Below the pieces are notes generated by a model that made no database searches, was not told the origin of the DNA, and saw nothing but the letters and a program-made list of their open reading frames with translations. A DNA stretch of 64,000 nucleotides from Pisaster brevispinus (lineage: Eukaryota > Echinodermata > Asteroidea > Forcipulatida > Asteriidae), in NCBI GenBank assembly GCA_023634235.1, contig JAMKCF010000018.1:10056768-10120767 (forward strand). The letters are read 5' to 3'. Positions within the stretch are counted from its first letter, which is position 1. Every line of letters starts with the position of its first letter. This document shows, piece after piece, positions 1-11,500 of the stretch. Made by a program: the position numbers and the translations under genes.

Positions 1-184
1 TTGTTTTGTTCTTGGTATCCATAAGGTACCCAATATGAGCAAACATGTGTAGATATAAGTAGTAGTTATGTTGTGTGTGTATTACAGTGTTATTGCATGT
101 CTATCCAATGAAACCATTTGGTTTTTAAGATTGGAGACAGGGGACCAGTCTAGGCAAATTATTGATAAAAAAGTAAACTGTAAC

Positions 185-775
185 TAATAGCCCAACAATC
201 TGACAGTAGTCCACAAATGGGGCGTTAATATATTAAACAAGAAAGTAAAATAATTACCATTAGTCCAACAGCTCTGTCCAACAGTTGTCGGACAAATGGG
301 GCGTTGAATTATTAAACAAAGAAGTAATGTATAACCGTTAGTCCAACAGCACATAGTCCAACAGTTGTCAGACAAATGGGGATTGAACTATTAAACAAAG
401 AAGTAATGTATAACCGTTAGTCCAACAGCACATACATGTAGTCCAACAGTTGTTGGACAAATGGGGCGTTGAATTATTAAACAAAACAGTAAACTATAAC
501 CGTTTGTCCAACAGTTGACAGACAAATGAGCGTTGAATTTACAAAACAGTAAACTATAACTGTCCAACAGGTCTCAGTCCAACAGTTGACAGACAAATGA
601 GCGTTGAATTTACAAAACAGTAAACTATAACTGTTTGCCCAATAGCTCGCAGTCCAACAGTTGACAGACAAATGGAGAGTGGAATTGTTAAACAAAAGTA
701 AAATAAAACCATTAGTCCAACAGTTGTTGGACAAATGGGATGTTGAATTATTAAACAAAACAGTAAACTATTTTA
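185..775. repeat. Degenerate minisatellite with near-palindromic core
   Basis: About seven copies of a unit spaced 63-84 bp apart. Each unit carries a core close to GTCCAACAGTTGTTGGAC followed by ACAAATG, a GCGTTGAATT segment, and an A-rich tail with AGTAAACTATAAC. The core is nearly self-complementary, so each unit could form a small hairpin. Short minus-strand ORFs over it only reflect the repetition. No gene is visible between 1 and 1260; 776-1260 is AT-rich unique sequence apart from a short piece (about 780-815) resembling the MITE at 34407. Confidence 0.85.
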
Positions 776-1262
776 TAATTCCATGAGTTTATAATTCCAT
801 GTACAGCCACAGGTCCTCTTTGATCTTGATGATACAGCCACTTTAAAAGGTTTAAAATATCTTGAACTAAAGGGGGTTAAAGACAAATTGCAATTGTACC
901 TTTGAGGATTTTATGCATTACTTATTGCTGTAAGAGATGAATGCTAACATTTTCCTAAATAACAAGGTATTCTCATTAAAAAGAAAACAGGCCATTTTTT
1001 ATGCTTATAATTTTATCTTGTGTCTTTTATTTGATGTGTTTGGTGGTTGATTTTATACAGAGAAAGAAATAAAGTTAAAACTAAATTCTCTGTGCTGTAA
1101 GTTGCTCATTGAAAGTTCAAGAATTAGCAACAAAAATAAATAGTAAACATTTTTCCCAGGACTTTTTCTGAATCAAACATTTTTGTTAGCAGGTCTCCCT
1201 TAGCCCTTTTACTGTCAGAACTCTCAACGTAGTAAGAAAAACGTCAAGTCTGTACCGAGCCA

Positions 1263-1760
1263 ATAATAATAATAATAATAATAAAGACATTTGTAAAGCG
1301 CCTAATGCATAAGCCTCTAAGCGCATAAAGAGAACAATAAAATATACAAAGAGTGAAAGAAACAATTACAAATAAGCAGATTACAAATAAGCAGCTTCAA
1401 ACAAATGTGTTTTTAACAGAGACTTAAAACAGTGTAAAGAACTAGCCTGGCGAATATGCACAGGAAGACCATTCCAAAGAAATGGTGCGGCGTAAGAAAA
1501 TGATCTGTGGCCATAAAAAATAGAAGAAGCTCTTGTAGATGAAAGCAATGACTGTTGAGATGAACGTAAAGTCCGAGTAGGGGAATAATGGTGAACAAGT
1601 TCAGATAAATAAGCAGGAGATCGACATGTTTGAGCTTTGAAAGTTAACAAAAGAATTTTATAAATTGTACGAAACTTAACTGGGAGCCAATGCAATTTCA
1701 TTAGTACTGGTGTAATATGGTGAGAACGAGGCAAGCAATAGGGGTGGTTCAACATTTTAA
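1263..1760 (-). mobile_element. 3' end of a CR1/L2-like LINE (reverse transcriptase C-terminus)
   Basis: A minus-strand frame of 124 codons (1381-1755) reads as the C-terminal tail of a non-LTR retrotransposon ORF2. It holds the signature HITPVL..LHWLPV, then FKAQTCRSPAYLSELV, a FLWNGLPVHIR block and FKSLLKTHLF. The 3' end is a short untranslated piece ending in an ATT microsatellite (AAT on the plus strand, 1263-1285), as is usual for CR1/L2-type elements. The copy is 5'-truncated and has no catalytic reverse transcriptase core, so it is dead. Confidence 0.88.
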
Positions 1761-1764
1761 CACA

Positions 1765-2125
1765 TGTACAGACTGCTTACCATGCAGGTAAATCCTGTAA
1801 ACGACAAGTTCTGACGGTTGAATCATCAGGGTGTGGGTTCGAGTCCCAGTCATGACAGTTGTGTCCATGTGCACAGCACTTAACCATAATTGCTTCTCTT
1901 AACCCAGGTGTATAAATGGGAACCTGAGAGGTCCGACACTGTTGTGTTGAATTAACCCATTTGGGCGACTTTAAGCAGCTTGGGGCTGTATGCTCCACAG
2001 GGAGTTGAGAAAGTTAGAGGAATGGTCTAAAAAGTATGCCTGATGGACAGGGATAATGTTGTATTGAGCGCCTTGATCCAGCTACTAAGATATGTGCAAT
2101 TACAAGAACCAATCATTATTATTTA
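1765..2125 (+). mobile_element. tRNA-derived SINE, family A, diverged copy
   Basis: The B-box region GGGTTCGAGTCCCAGTCATGAC is preceded by a decayed A-box half and followed by the family body with CACTTAACCATAATTGCTTC. The 3' part runs through GTATTGAGCGCCTTGATCC to an ATTATTATT tail. It is the same family as the better copy at 12033-12445 but with an alternative middle section, shared with 2590-2960 and 32865-33097. Confidence 0.75.
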
Positions 2126-2589
2126 CCTGCATAAGCATATTGGAAAGTTGTTTTTTAAATGGTGGCTGGGCTAAAGCCGTCATCCAGACTACTCAAATCT
2201 GTCGCAAAGGTGTCATAAATTTGCAACCACTTGGGAGTGAATGCTGCATCAAACACTCAGAATAAAGAATATAAGAAAGCAAGATGTACTTGAATATTAT
2301 TATTTTATTAACTGAGAAATTATGGCTATTTTTCAGACAATCATATCATGAAGATAAAGAATACATTTCTGTTTGTACATTTCAAAAGATTGCTTATGCT
2401 ACAAATGTAGGTTTTAGTATTCACTACCTTATGGAGACCAAGGACAACACAAAAAGGGCAAATAAAAGGTCTCTGAGAGGAATTCTAAAGACTGGGTGCT
2501 CCATAAGGAATTTTGCGTACAGAGATGTTAAGTACAGGGAAAAATGAAAGAACAAAAGATGTCTCCACAGGGATATAAAAAATAGAATG

Positions 2590-2960
2590 TGTGTTTATGG
2601 CGTGTCGTGGCCGGAGCAGTCCAGAGCATGAAACTCAAGTTCTGTTGGCCGCGTCCTGAGTGGGATTCGAATCCCAGTCACCACACTTGCATTCTAGAGC
2701 AAGTCACTTTAATACTATCAATTTGTTTGCTTCATTTCATCCAGATAGGAGTAAATAGGCCCCTACGAGGGTAGATTCTTGATGTGAATGATTAGCAACC
2801 TCTGCGCCCATTTGGCTGTCGGGGCTGAAGGAGTTGAGACAATTTCAGGAATGCAAGGGCACAAAAGGCCAATGAACAGGGATAATAGTATTGAAGGCGC
2901 CTTGAGGGGCCTTCTTGGCTTGAAAAGTCCATAATAAATACACATTACTGTTATTACATG
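2590..2960 (+). mobile_element. tRNA-derived SINE, family A
   Basis: Starts with GGCGTGTCGTGGCCGGAGCA (A-box side) and carries GGGATTCGAATCCCAGTCAC (B box) at about 2660. It then runs through the 'TTTGGCTGTCGGGGCTGAAGG' type middle section to AGGCGCCTTGAGGGGCC and an ATAATAAAT tail. It matches the layout of the copy at 1765. Confidence 0.75.
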
Positions 2961-3196
2961 AATTAATTTTATTACCAGATTCCAGCGGCGTAACTAAGGG
3001 GGGGGGGTGCACCAGGGGGGTCATGGGTTAAATTTTAAATTCATGGTGAAAATGGTTTCCCAACCAACTTTAATCACATAAATTTTGAAATACTATTGGG
3101 ACGGTCATCCCATATCCATACCAATCATTTCATCATCATTTTCAGGCCTATGAGTCGCATCTTTTCAGGATCCCTTGGTTTTATTACCAGAAAGAT
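2961..3196. other. Unique intergenic spacer
   Basis: Includes a G run near 3000. No coding or repeat signal is recognised. Confidence 0.5.
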
Positions 3197-3632
3197 TTAA
3201 AGGTAGGTTAATAGATTGGTTTCTGTCAAAGTAATGCTGATTTATAGGCACAAATTGTAAAGAAAGATAAAAAGTCATATTTGAAAATTTCAGCTGAATA
3301 TGTACAGTGTCTACTTGCTGAGAAAACAGCAAAAAAGTGTCACAATATTTTCACAAGAACATTGAAACCATCCTCGTTTATAGCGAGCGACAGCGGGTAC
3401 CATTTGCACCTCTTGCTGCAGCATTCGCTAACAGACACCAACGATTCATGCATGAATTGTTTCTCAGATTCAAATGTTTCCGCGTGAAAAATTATCAAAA
3501 CCATATTACTTTGAAGGTAATTCTTTCTCATAAACAATTGGTACTATCAACAGCTGCAGTGCTTCTTACCAGTTAAGTTTTTATGGCCATGAATTTTTAA
3601 GAGTATTTACCAATCTATGACCCTAACTTTAA
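3197..3632. mobile_element. MITE with TTAA target sites (piggyBac-like), full-length copy
   Basis: The element (3201-3628) is flanked on both sides by TTAA. Its left end AGGTAGGTTAATAGATTGG is the imperfect inverse of its right end CCAATCTATGACCCTAACT. Partial relatives occur at 22829-23010, 26745-26998, 45850-46018 and 55565-55680. It encodes no transposase; ORFs inside it are short and not conserved between copies. Confidence 0.75.
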
Positions 3633-3884
3633 AAAAAAACAATTATAAAAATAAAACTTATAGCTCATTAGCAGTAGTATTTAATATTACCACAAACCTT
3701 AATGACCGGAGTGGGAACATTAAAAAAAATGTATGCGCTTTAATGCATTTCAACCACTTCTTTTAAAAATCTCTGGAGGACCTGGGGGGGGGGCACAGTA
3801 TTTCTTAAATCTCCCAAATCATAACTGTGAAATATACAACAAACTGGATTATAGGTAAAATGAAAAAATAAAAAAGTAACAAAC

Positions 3885-4887
3885 CTAATTTTTATCTTTC
3901 TTTTTCGTTTTCTTTTTCTTTTTGCTTATTCCATTACCAGCAATTTTAACGCCGTGTTCACTTTGATTCCTTTTGTGATTCTTATGAGATTTCTTACTAC
4001 TCTTCAACTTTAACCCTGAGGTCAATGAACTCTGACTATCGAGTCGATTTGGTTCCTCTTTTTCAGAGGCCTCAAAGTCTAAATTGTTCATTAATTCATT
4101 ATCGTTTCTGTCGTGTTCCTGTTTGGATTTCTTCTTCTTTTTCTTAGCCTTTTTGTCCGGGCCTGCTTCGTCCACCAAGGCAGGAAGCTCACACTGAGAG
4201 TCCGTCAGTAATAAAATTGAATCAGACTTTGCATTGAAGTCATTCAGTTTATTTTTCTTTTTCTTCAGCTTTGTAAATGCTTTGGAGTGACTTTCATCTT
4301 TGGCTGGAAGACTGTAACGAGCGGAAGAATTTTTCTTTATCTTTATCTTGGGCGTTCCAAACTCTTTTGTTTTTACTTCAACATTTTGATTTGAGCAATT
4401 AAGAGTTGGCGTCAGTTCACCTATGGTTTCATCTTTGTCCCTCTTTTTCTTCTTTTTCTTTTTGTGACTAGTCTCCAAACCAGTTGTTTCTGGCACCTTA
4501 TGTTTGCTGTCTCCAGTTACTGCTGCAACACTTCTCTCAATTGTTTCAATTTCACCATGCTTCTTCTTCTTCTTCTTTTTCTGATGGCTAGTCCTCTCTC
4601 TGGTTGTTTCATCACCTGGGTCGTTTGAAGCCAGTGACTCATTTGACTTCATCGTTGTTTCCAACAGCTTGCGTTTCTTTGATTTCTTCTTGCGATTAGT
4701 ATCCTCTCCAGCTTGCAATGCCAAGACAGCATTTGTCCCATCAGGGTTAGATGAGCCTTGTACAGGGACTACATCACTGCCTGACTTTTTTCTTTTCTTC
4801 TTTTTCTTTGCTTTCTCACTAGACTCCATTCCTGCCGCTGTCAACAAGCCATCAGAGGTGTCCACAACAAGGTTACTGTCATAAAAC
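3885..4887 (-). CDS. POLR1F: POLR1F coding exon 4, lysine-rich tail
   Basis: Acceptor cttttatcag/GTTTTATG. The exon gives the last OB-fold residues (GFYDSNLVVDTSDG), then about 320 residues dominated by K, S, E, T and N. At least eight runs of four or more lysines are spaced through it, ending KKKKKTKKKDKN and a TAG stop. Such tails act as nucleolar localisation and RNA-contact regions in this family. The length is unusual compared with vertebrates. Confidence 0.9.
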
Positions 4888-7873
4888 CTGATAAAAGAAA
4901 ACTAAATTAATGACTTTCTCTGAGATAGAATTGTACAATTCATTAGTTTCCATGCACCCTAGAATAAGCATAGTAGAAGCAAATGTACATCATTATTTTG
5001 TTTAGAATAAGCATAGTAAAAAATAATAATAATAATTAGTTTGATTTATATTGTGCCCCTTCCATAAAATGTACACAAGCTCATAACAAAATAATCAAGA
5101 GTAACAAAGAAAGCAATAACAAAAAAGACAATGTTAAAAAACCTAAAAACAGGAAAGTCACAAAATTTGCACAAATAAATTGGTGAAAAACTGGGAACAA
5201 ATTTAAAACATCAAAGCTATCAGCATTCCTAATATTAAGTGGAAGTTTGCTCCAAAGGTGCGGTGCAATACACTCAAAGACTGGATCCCCAAGAGCAGCC
5301 TTACTACCACCTACAGGGTGGTTAAGAAAAAAACTGTCACCAGAACTGCGAAGGCAGTAACGAGCCTGGGACTTGACGAAATAAGTTGACTTAATTTAAG
5401 TAGGCCTTATCAATAAAAATGTTTAGTCAATTCTAAACTGAACAGGGAGCCAATGTAATGCATTACAGACAAGCTGGGTACAAGCATTTTGCACTGTCTG
5501 GAGTTATAGTAAAAACAAACGTACATCATCGTTTTGTTTTATTACATTTTTTAAGAGTAAATTAATTTGTACCCATTTATATCTAATTCATGTACTGACA
5601 GAAAGTCTACATGTAGTTGTGATACGGAAAAAAAAACAACAAACAAATAAATTCCCTTATAACATCTGTAAAGGGTTTCTTGGGTAGCCAGAGCCTAAGC
5701 CGGAGCCTAAGCTGGAGCCTAAGCCTAAGCCAGAGCCTAAGCCTAAGCTGGATCCTAAGCCAGAGCCTAAGCCAGAGCCTAAGCTGTGTTTTTGAAAAAG
5801 GCCCCAGTCCCTGGCTTTGCAGTATATGCAGCACACTTACCCATCGCATGGTTCCCTGGCTTCTATGGCCAACATTCCATTCATCACCTGCAGTTTCTCA
5901 ACCTGCACCAAGACCACATGGCCTGGCTCTAGCCCGGGCTGCCACTCTCCATTAATCTGCTCCTTGTCTGGTAGTAGAGACACATTGAACCAGTCATGGA
6001 CCAGGCAACCAACGTGGTCTGATGCTAGCTCATTCACAACACACTGCAGGACATCAAAGAAAAAGAGACAGGTTGTTTTAGATTAATGCCAACCACTTCA
6101 CGTCGAATGATGTGTATATCGAACAAATTTTTCTAAACCAGCTTACAGGGGACGATTCCTCCTGCCTGTAACAACTTCGGAGTCAGTGCCCTCAATTTTT
6201 GGACGGCTGGGATGATGTGCATATCTATCCAGACACTCCATTGCACAGGCCTGCACCTACCAGGTTACGCTTCGTTTCCCCCATACAAAAAAGGACAGAA
6301 GGTACTGGAATTAATGTTTGAAGTTGTAGTCTCCCTTTTTCTGTGTGTGTGGTTATTGTGTAACCTCCGGCTCCAGACCTTTGTCCTTTAGTAAGTACAA
6401 ATGTGGTCAATGGGAGGAAAGTTTGAAATTGAGCGTTGCAAGATTCCTGCATATCATGGCAGTTTGGGATCTATTCCAGCAAACTACACATGCACGATGT
6501 CTTGACCTGCGTCTAGCTCTAGGTGGCGCTAATTACATGCACTGGCCAATATGATTAAAAACCTATGTGACCTTGTTTCATTTAACCAACCAGAATACAG
6601 AATCAGCAAGAGATGTGTTAATAACAATAAACATGAACTGGTCGGACAACAGCTGGCTTGAAATCAACAAAAATCCTGAGAAATCTTCCTTACCTTTAAA
6701 ATACTACCTATCGATGGCTTGAATATCACTGCTTCTAGTTCCACATCAAAATAAATAAATGGACTGTCGTCGACAATAGCTCCAGAGGATTGGAGTAGCT
6801 TTATACTGTCATACGCCAGCAGAACTCCATTCCACCTGGGGGAATAACAGAATAGACTCATCATTTTGAACCTTTGTCATGATACTCTCTACCAAAAGCA
6901 GTGTAGAAAATACATACACTAAATCAAAGACTTGAGGGTAAGAAATCAGTACAACCTAAACAAGTACGCACATCTGAACATTGTTGAACTTATCACAAAA
7001 AAGCTGTACTACAGAGTACAGACCGTACAAGTCTCGCGTATATTCAAAGGTGTAGTTGACATGTACATGTACGCGACTTATTGACATACAGTGTATGGGA
7101 TACTTGCGCTAATTAATAACCCTCCACCATCCCAACAGTCGCAGTTCAGTCTGCAACCGTCGGGAGGATGGAGGGTTGATTACGATTATCGCAGCTACGT
7201 AAGTGCTTGTTATTTGAAGCAGTTTTGGCAGCCAAACCACACTTGTTTTCATTTTATTTGTTTAATAAACTAAAACTAATTTTCACGGGAATTGTCTGTA
7301 TATTAAAATAAGCATTTTTCACATTCTCAAGTGGGAAATGCAAATCCACTTCAAACAGACAGACAGAAGCAAGTAGGCAAAACATTGATTTATTTATTTG
7401 ATTTAAAAAAACAATCCGATTGACAGGAGAAAATACCTACTAGTACTAGATATGATCAGTTTATAAACGTAAACGTAAACGATGTGATTGTGACATAAAT
7501 AGCCCCATATAATTCATAAACTTAATTATTTTTAAAGAAAAAGGTACATAACAAACATGATTACAATTTACATTCCATCCACAAAATAAAACCGTATGTT
7601 TTAACCAGATAAAACTAAGTTAGTATAATTAGTATACACAACAAGTTTACAAAGTTTAGCCTAAAATTTAGGTTACACAATACACATGTACCTTTTTATA
7701 AATCGGCCAAGTTCAGCATCCAAAATCTCATGTACCCCCGTCCGCAACCGTCCGATGTACTTTGGTGAAAGTGCAATGTGTCTCCTCGTTTTCACCAAAC
7801 TGCAACCGCTGTTTTCTTCTTCAGCTGCTTTCACCACTTTTTCGAAACTGTCAAATACTTCAAGAGCACTCAT
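3885..7873 (-). CDS. POLR1F: DNA-directed RNA polymerase I subunit RPA43 (whole gene, 4 coding exons)
   Basis: RPA43 is part of the RNA polymerase I stalk, which contacts the initiation factor RRN3 and transcribes rRNA genes in the nucleolus. Joining 7873-7692, 6835-6694, 6043-5841 and 4887-3885 gives 1530 nt, 509 residues plus stop, with GT-AG borders and matching phases (2, 0, 2). Family hallmarks: RRHIALSPKYIGRLRTGV near residue 35, LLAYDSIKLL in exon 2, and the OB-fold stretch DHVGCLVHDWFNVSL in exon 3. The last exon is a lysine-rich, low-complexity tail with many KKKKK blocks; human RPA43 (338 residues) has a shorter tail of the same type. The start is the first ATG upstream of the conserved block. 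NOSIP lies head to head upstream. Confidence 0.93.
5022..5515 (-). mobile_element. 3' end of a CR1/L2-like LINE in POLR1F intron 3
   Basis: Reading the minus strand gives a decayed reverse-transcriptase tail: a diverged LHWLPV-type segment near 5455, then a block that translates as DPVFECIAPHLWSKLPLNIR, then an untranslated piece ending in an ATT microsatellite (5026-5037 on the plus strand as AAT). Frameshifts and stops are present. It is in the same orientation as the host gene. Confidence 0.75.
5688..5786. repeat. 12-bp satellite of GAGCCTAAGCYG units
   Basis: About sixteen CCTAAG hexamers arranged as 6- and 12-bp units, with alternating GAGCCTAAGCCA and GAGCCTAAGCTG forms. It lies 54 bp into POLR1F intron 3. 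The minus strand reads TTAGGC-like, but a telomeric origin is unlikely because the 12-bp period is better kept than the 6-bp one. Confidence 0.85.
5841..6043 (-). CDS. POLR1F: POLR1F coding exon 3
   Basis: Acceptor gtcctgcag/TGTGTTG, donor GATGG/gtaagt. Encodes CVVNELASDHVGCLVHDWFN and the following strands of the OB fold, up to LAIEAREPCDG. The next intron (4888-5840, phase 2) contains a LINE tail and a short satellite. Confidence 0.92.
6694..6835 (-). CDS. POLR1F: POLR1F coding exon 2
   Basis: Acceptor attcccccag/GTGG, donor TTAAAG/gtaagg. Encodes WNGVLLAYDSIKLLQ through SPFIYFDVELEAVIFKP, corresponding to the N-terminal RPA43 domain (human LLGVPIAYDNIKVVG region). The intron after it (6044-6693) is phase 0. 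It holds a diverged repeat resembling the sequence near 47905 and a CTAGGTGGCGCTA motif at about 6520, and nothing coding. Confidence 0.9.
7692..7873 (-). CDS. POLR1F: POLR1F coding exon 1
   Basis: Encodes residues 1-60, beginning MSALEVFDSFEKVV, with the conserved RRHIALSPKY motif and LRTGVHEILDAELGRF. The donor AAAAG/gtacat gives a phase-2 intron of 856 bp (6836-7691). Confidence 0.92.
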
Positions 7874-8459
7874 ATTTATCTATATTTGTTTAACTTCTGC
7901 CTTGAATATTTAGTATCATTGAGATAAAGATTGATTAGACTAAGAAACAACCTACATCGTGTACAGTGCCATGTGGACTTGAGACTTGTTCATGGAGGCC
8001 GCCATCTTGGAAATGAACTCTTAACACACGTGATTCCTAAACAGCTGTACAGAGTACAGCAGTCGCGAGAAACACAAATTTAAACCGGCAAACACCCTAA
8101 ACGAGTAAAAATTTACCTTTTAGTTCGGCACAAAAAAGCTATTTCAAAACATTTAAATTATTTAGTTTATAAAATGTCTTGAAAAAACAAATGTTGTCAA
8201 AACAGTAATTTAATGCAAAATTTAAAGTCTCGTTAAAGACGTGAATTTGATTTGCGAACAAAATTCTAAGTAGTATGGTGCTCATTCGAATGAGCAGAAA
8301 ATATGTGTATATCACGCTAAAGGTTACAGGTACCATTCGTATTTGATTGTGTACAAGTGTGCAAGTGTGATAGTATTTTTAGTCCACTGTACAGTAACAG
8401 TGACAGTCAAAACAAATAAAAAACAAATCGGCAAAAATCAGGGTGAACATTTGACCAAA
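7874..8459. promoter_or_regulatory. Putative bidirectional promoter between POLR1F and NOSIP
   Basis: The 586 bp between two divergent start codons must hold both 5' ends. A perfect YY1-type motif (GCCGCCATCTTGG, 7998-8010), a CACGTG E-box (about 8028) and a TCGCGAGAAA motif (about 8063, related to the TCTCGCGAGA element of housekeeping promoters) lie in the centre. No TATA box is evident at a fixed distance from either start. Transcription start sites cannot be placed from sequence alone. Confidence 0.65.
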
Positions 8460-8529
8460 ATGACTCGCCATCAAAGAAATTGTACAGCTGGAACTGTGTA
8501 CACATATCATGAACGGCAGAAAGATGCAG
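8460..8529 (+). CDS. NOSIP: NOSIP coding exon 1
   Basis: ATG at 8460. Encodes MTRHQRNCTAGTVYTYHE and continues RQKDA. Donor GCAG/gtttgg, phase 1. The N-terminus is almost identical to other animal NOSIP proteins, which fixes the start codon. Confidence 0.96.
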
Positions 8530-11500
8530 GTTTGGTGTTATTTAAGTTTAACGTTATTGTGTGGCATTTTGACATATATTGACAAATTGAAATTGTATTT
8601 TTCATAATTATACTACTAAAAAAACTAGTTTAAATACTACTTTTGTTTTACTTAGGCTATGTATTTGTAGTCTAGTATACTAGAGTAAGTATGTAAAAAG
8701 TTACTTTACAGTTTTACACTGTGTCACCCCCTGATCCGATGACCTGATTAGTTTTTTTGATAAAAAAGTAAATATAAATAAATTAACTTAAGTAAAAAGG
8801 TACATCTATCTATGATCTATTATACATGTAAACATCATGAACATGGGGATGGTGTATATACTATATATACTATATTCTATATCTTGATATTTTTTTTTTA
8901 TTGCCGGTTCTACCTCCATGGTTTTACTTAAACGCTCTATTTATTATTAATATTATCCGATTATTATTAATAAAACAATATTTGCATGCTTAATAATATT
9001 AAGCCGGCAAATATTGTTTTGATTTGTGTACTTCTTGTACTTTTTTGTTGTAGCGCCCTCTTTGAGTACTAAAAGTAGCCAACAAAACTTAGCCAACATG
9101 AACATTTAATGTCATAATTGATTAGCGTAAAATTAAAATGCATTCATGAGCAAACTCAGCAATGAAAAGCAAAAATGGCTTCATAAATAATGATCGTTGC
9201 CAACAGTTAAGGACTTTTTTATTTAGTAGACTACTACTGTACTAGTAGTACATGTACATGTAATTCATTATGAAATATGAATAGATAGTCATCATTTTAT
9301 ACTATAGAACATGATGTAGTTGATGTACTTTTAATTTAAAAATTTCAGCTATTGAATGCATGTATGATTATTAAATATTTTTTAATGTTATTTTGCCATT
9401 GTCATAACTTACACGACCCAACAGAACATACCCATTCAAGAAAATTATCATTGTCACTTGTTTAAAAGGTGACTGTCATCATGATCATAGTAGGCCAGTG
9501 GCCCTGTATATCATATGTACATGGAATTATAAACGCCAACCCAGTTACTGCACATACACACGACTGGTTGTCACATCACGGCCAGCGCGTGTGTAGTAAC
9601 TGGTTTAAAGAGAGTTCATAATTCAGGCCTGGTATGGTTATGATTGATAGGGTCTACCTCTCCCTTTAAAAGATGATTCTGAATCAATGAGTTGTAAGGT
9701 CCTAATATTAATATCAACAAATTTAGTAACTTAAAACACCATTCAATATCACAATTCTGTGTGTGTTTTCTTGCAGCTCAATCTGGCTATGGAACCAACA
9801 AAACCCGCCTTGGAAAGGACTCGGTGGGTGACTTTGATTGCTGTTGTCTGACACTACAGCCATGCGCCAACCCAGTCATAAGGTATGTACTGCTTCTTTC
9901 ATTTAACAAGAGCAGTAGGCCCACCATTTGGCTTTGCAAAGGGCAATTGCATTCGGATATCTTAAAGTCTGGGAGCAAGTTAGGAAAAGATACCAAGTCC
10001 AACCACTTTTCAATCATTGTGAGCAAAAACAAAGGCTTATCTATCATTCCAAGCCACATTGGATGATATTGACTGGTCAGACAGTAGGAGGGATGACTGT
10101 GCACTGTGTAGCCATTCACTACACGAAGTATTGCAGGCTGGCATGGTTTAAAAAACACAGGACAATATTGAACAATGAAACAGTTGGAATAATGGAAGGT
10201 TGACTGTGTACTAGCATGACTAGACTGCGTTCTCCCTTAATAGTGGTCCACTGGCCAAATACCAGTTAAAACACCTGAGGACCAGTCAGAATTCACTTCA
10301 AGTGGTCCAGCTGGCTAGTTCAGTGTTGAAAAGCATTCCTATTTCATTTAAAATATGGACTTGTGAAAAGGGTGATGGACTACTGAAATGACAAGCTAAA
10401 TGGACCTGTTGGCAAGTCACTGAAAAAGTTAAGGGCAAACTCTGACATAATATACTGCAGGCTGGCATAGTGCATCTATCATTCATAACCACAGTGGATT
10501 AAATTAAATGGTAAGACAGTAGGAGGGTTGACCGTGTACTCAGATGCATTCGCCACCTGATATATTGCAGGCTGGCATAGTTTATCAATCATTCAAAAGC
10601 ACAGTTAAATGGCCTTTCAGTAGGAGGGTTGACCGTGTACTCAGATGCATTCGCCACCTGATATATTGCAGGCTGGCATAGTTTATCAATCATTCAAAAG
10701 CAAAGTTAAATGGTCAGTCAGTAGGAGGGTTGACCGTGTACTCTGATGCATTCACCACATGATATATTGCAGGCTGGCGTAGTTTATCAATCATGCAAAA
10801 GCACAGTTAAATGGTCAGTCAGTAGGAGGGTTGACCGTGTACTCAGAAACATTCGCCACCTGACATATTGCGGGCTGGCATAGTTTATCAATCATTCAAA
10901 ACCCCAGTTGATTGGTCAGTAAGTAGGAGGGTTAATATGAAACTGGTAACAAGGTTCTCTTTTTCCCAGTGAGGAGGGGTATCTGTATGACAAGGAGGCG
11001 ATCATTGAGTATGTCTTGAAGCAGAAACAAGACTATGAGCGTCAGATGAAGGAGTACCATCGCCAGTGTCGCCTCCAACAGGTCTGTAGTCAGGTTGACA
11101 TCAAAATGTTGTAATTTTGTTTCCTATTCGCACGATTAACCACTTTAAAAAAATGCCTGTGCCCGCCAGCAGTATTGTTTTTTGGAACATTTTGGAGCTT
11201 CTTGAGTAAACATTTTCCTTTGAAAAGAAAGTTCCCACAATGAAACCCCGACTTGACAAAGGAAAGACAACAAAGGTTTTCATAATAAGCACTGGGATTT
11301 GATGTTGTCGTGTGAGAAAATTGAGTAGGCACTCAGTGTAATTCACTGAATCTCCGCTGTGAGCCTTGGCCGTAAATCTACCATGGTAAGCTGAAATCTC
11401 AGAATGCTTGGACTTGCCTCCCATTGAAGAGAATATAAGGACAAACAATGGTGGCAGCCTGTCCATACTTGTATGCCTCACTTGTACTTGTATCACAACA

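Noticed and set aside
185..775. CRISPR-like array (also at 10521 and 29141)
   Set aside because: This is a spliced eukaryotic genome. The repeats are head-to-tail units without unique spacers of constant length and with no cas genes.
5680..5955. Plus-strand ORF starting in the CCTAAG satellite
   Set aside because: It combines the satellite with the antisense of POLR1F exon 3.
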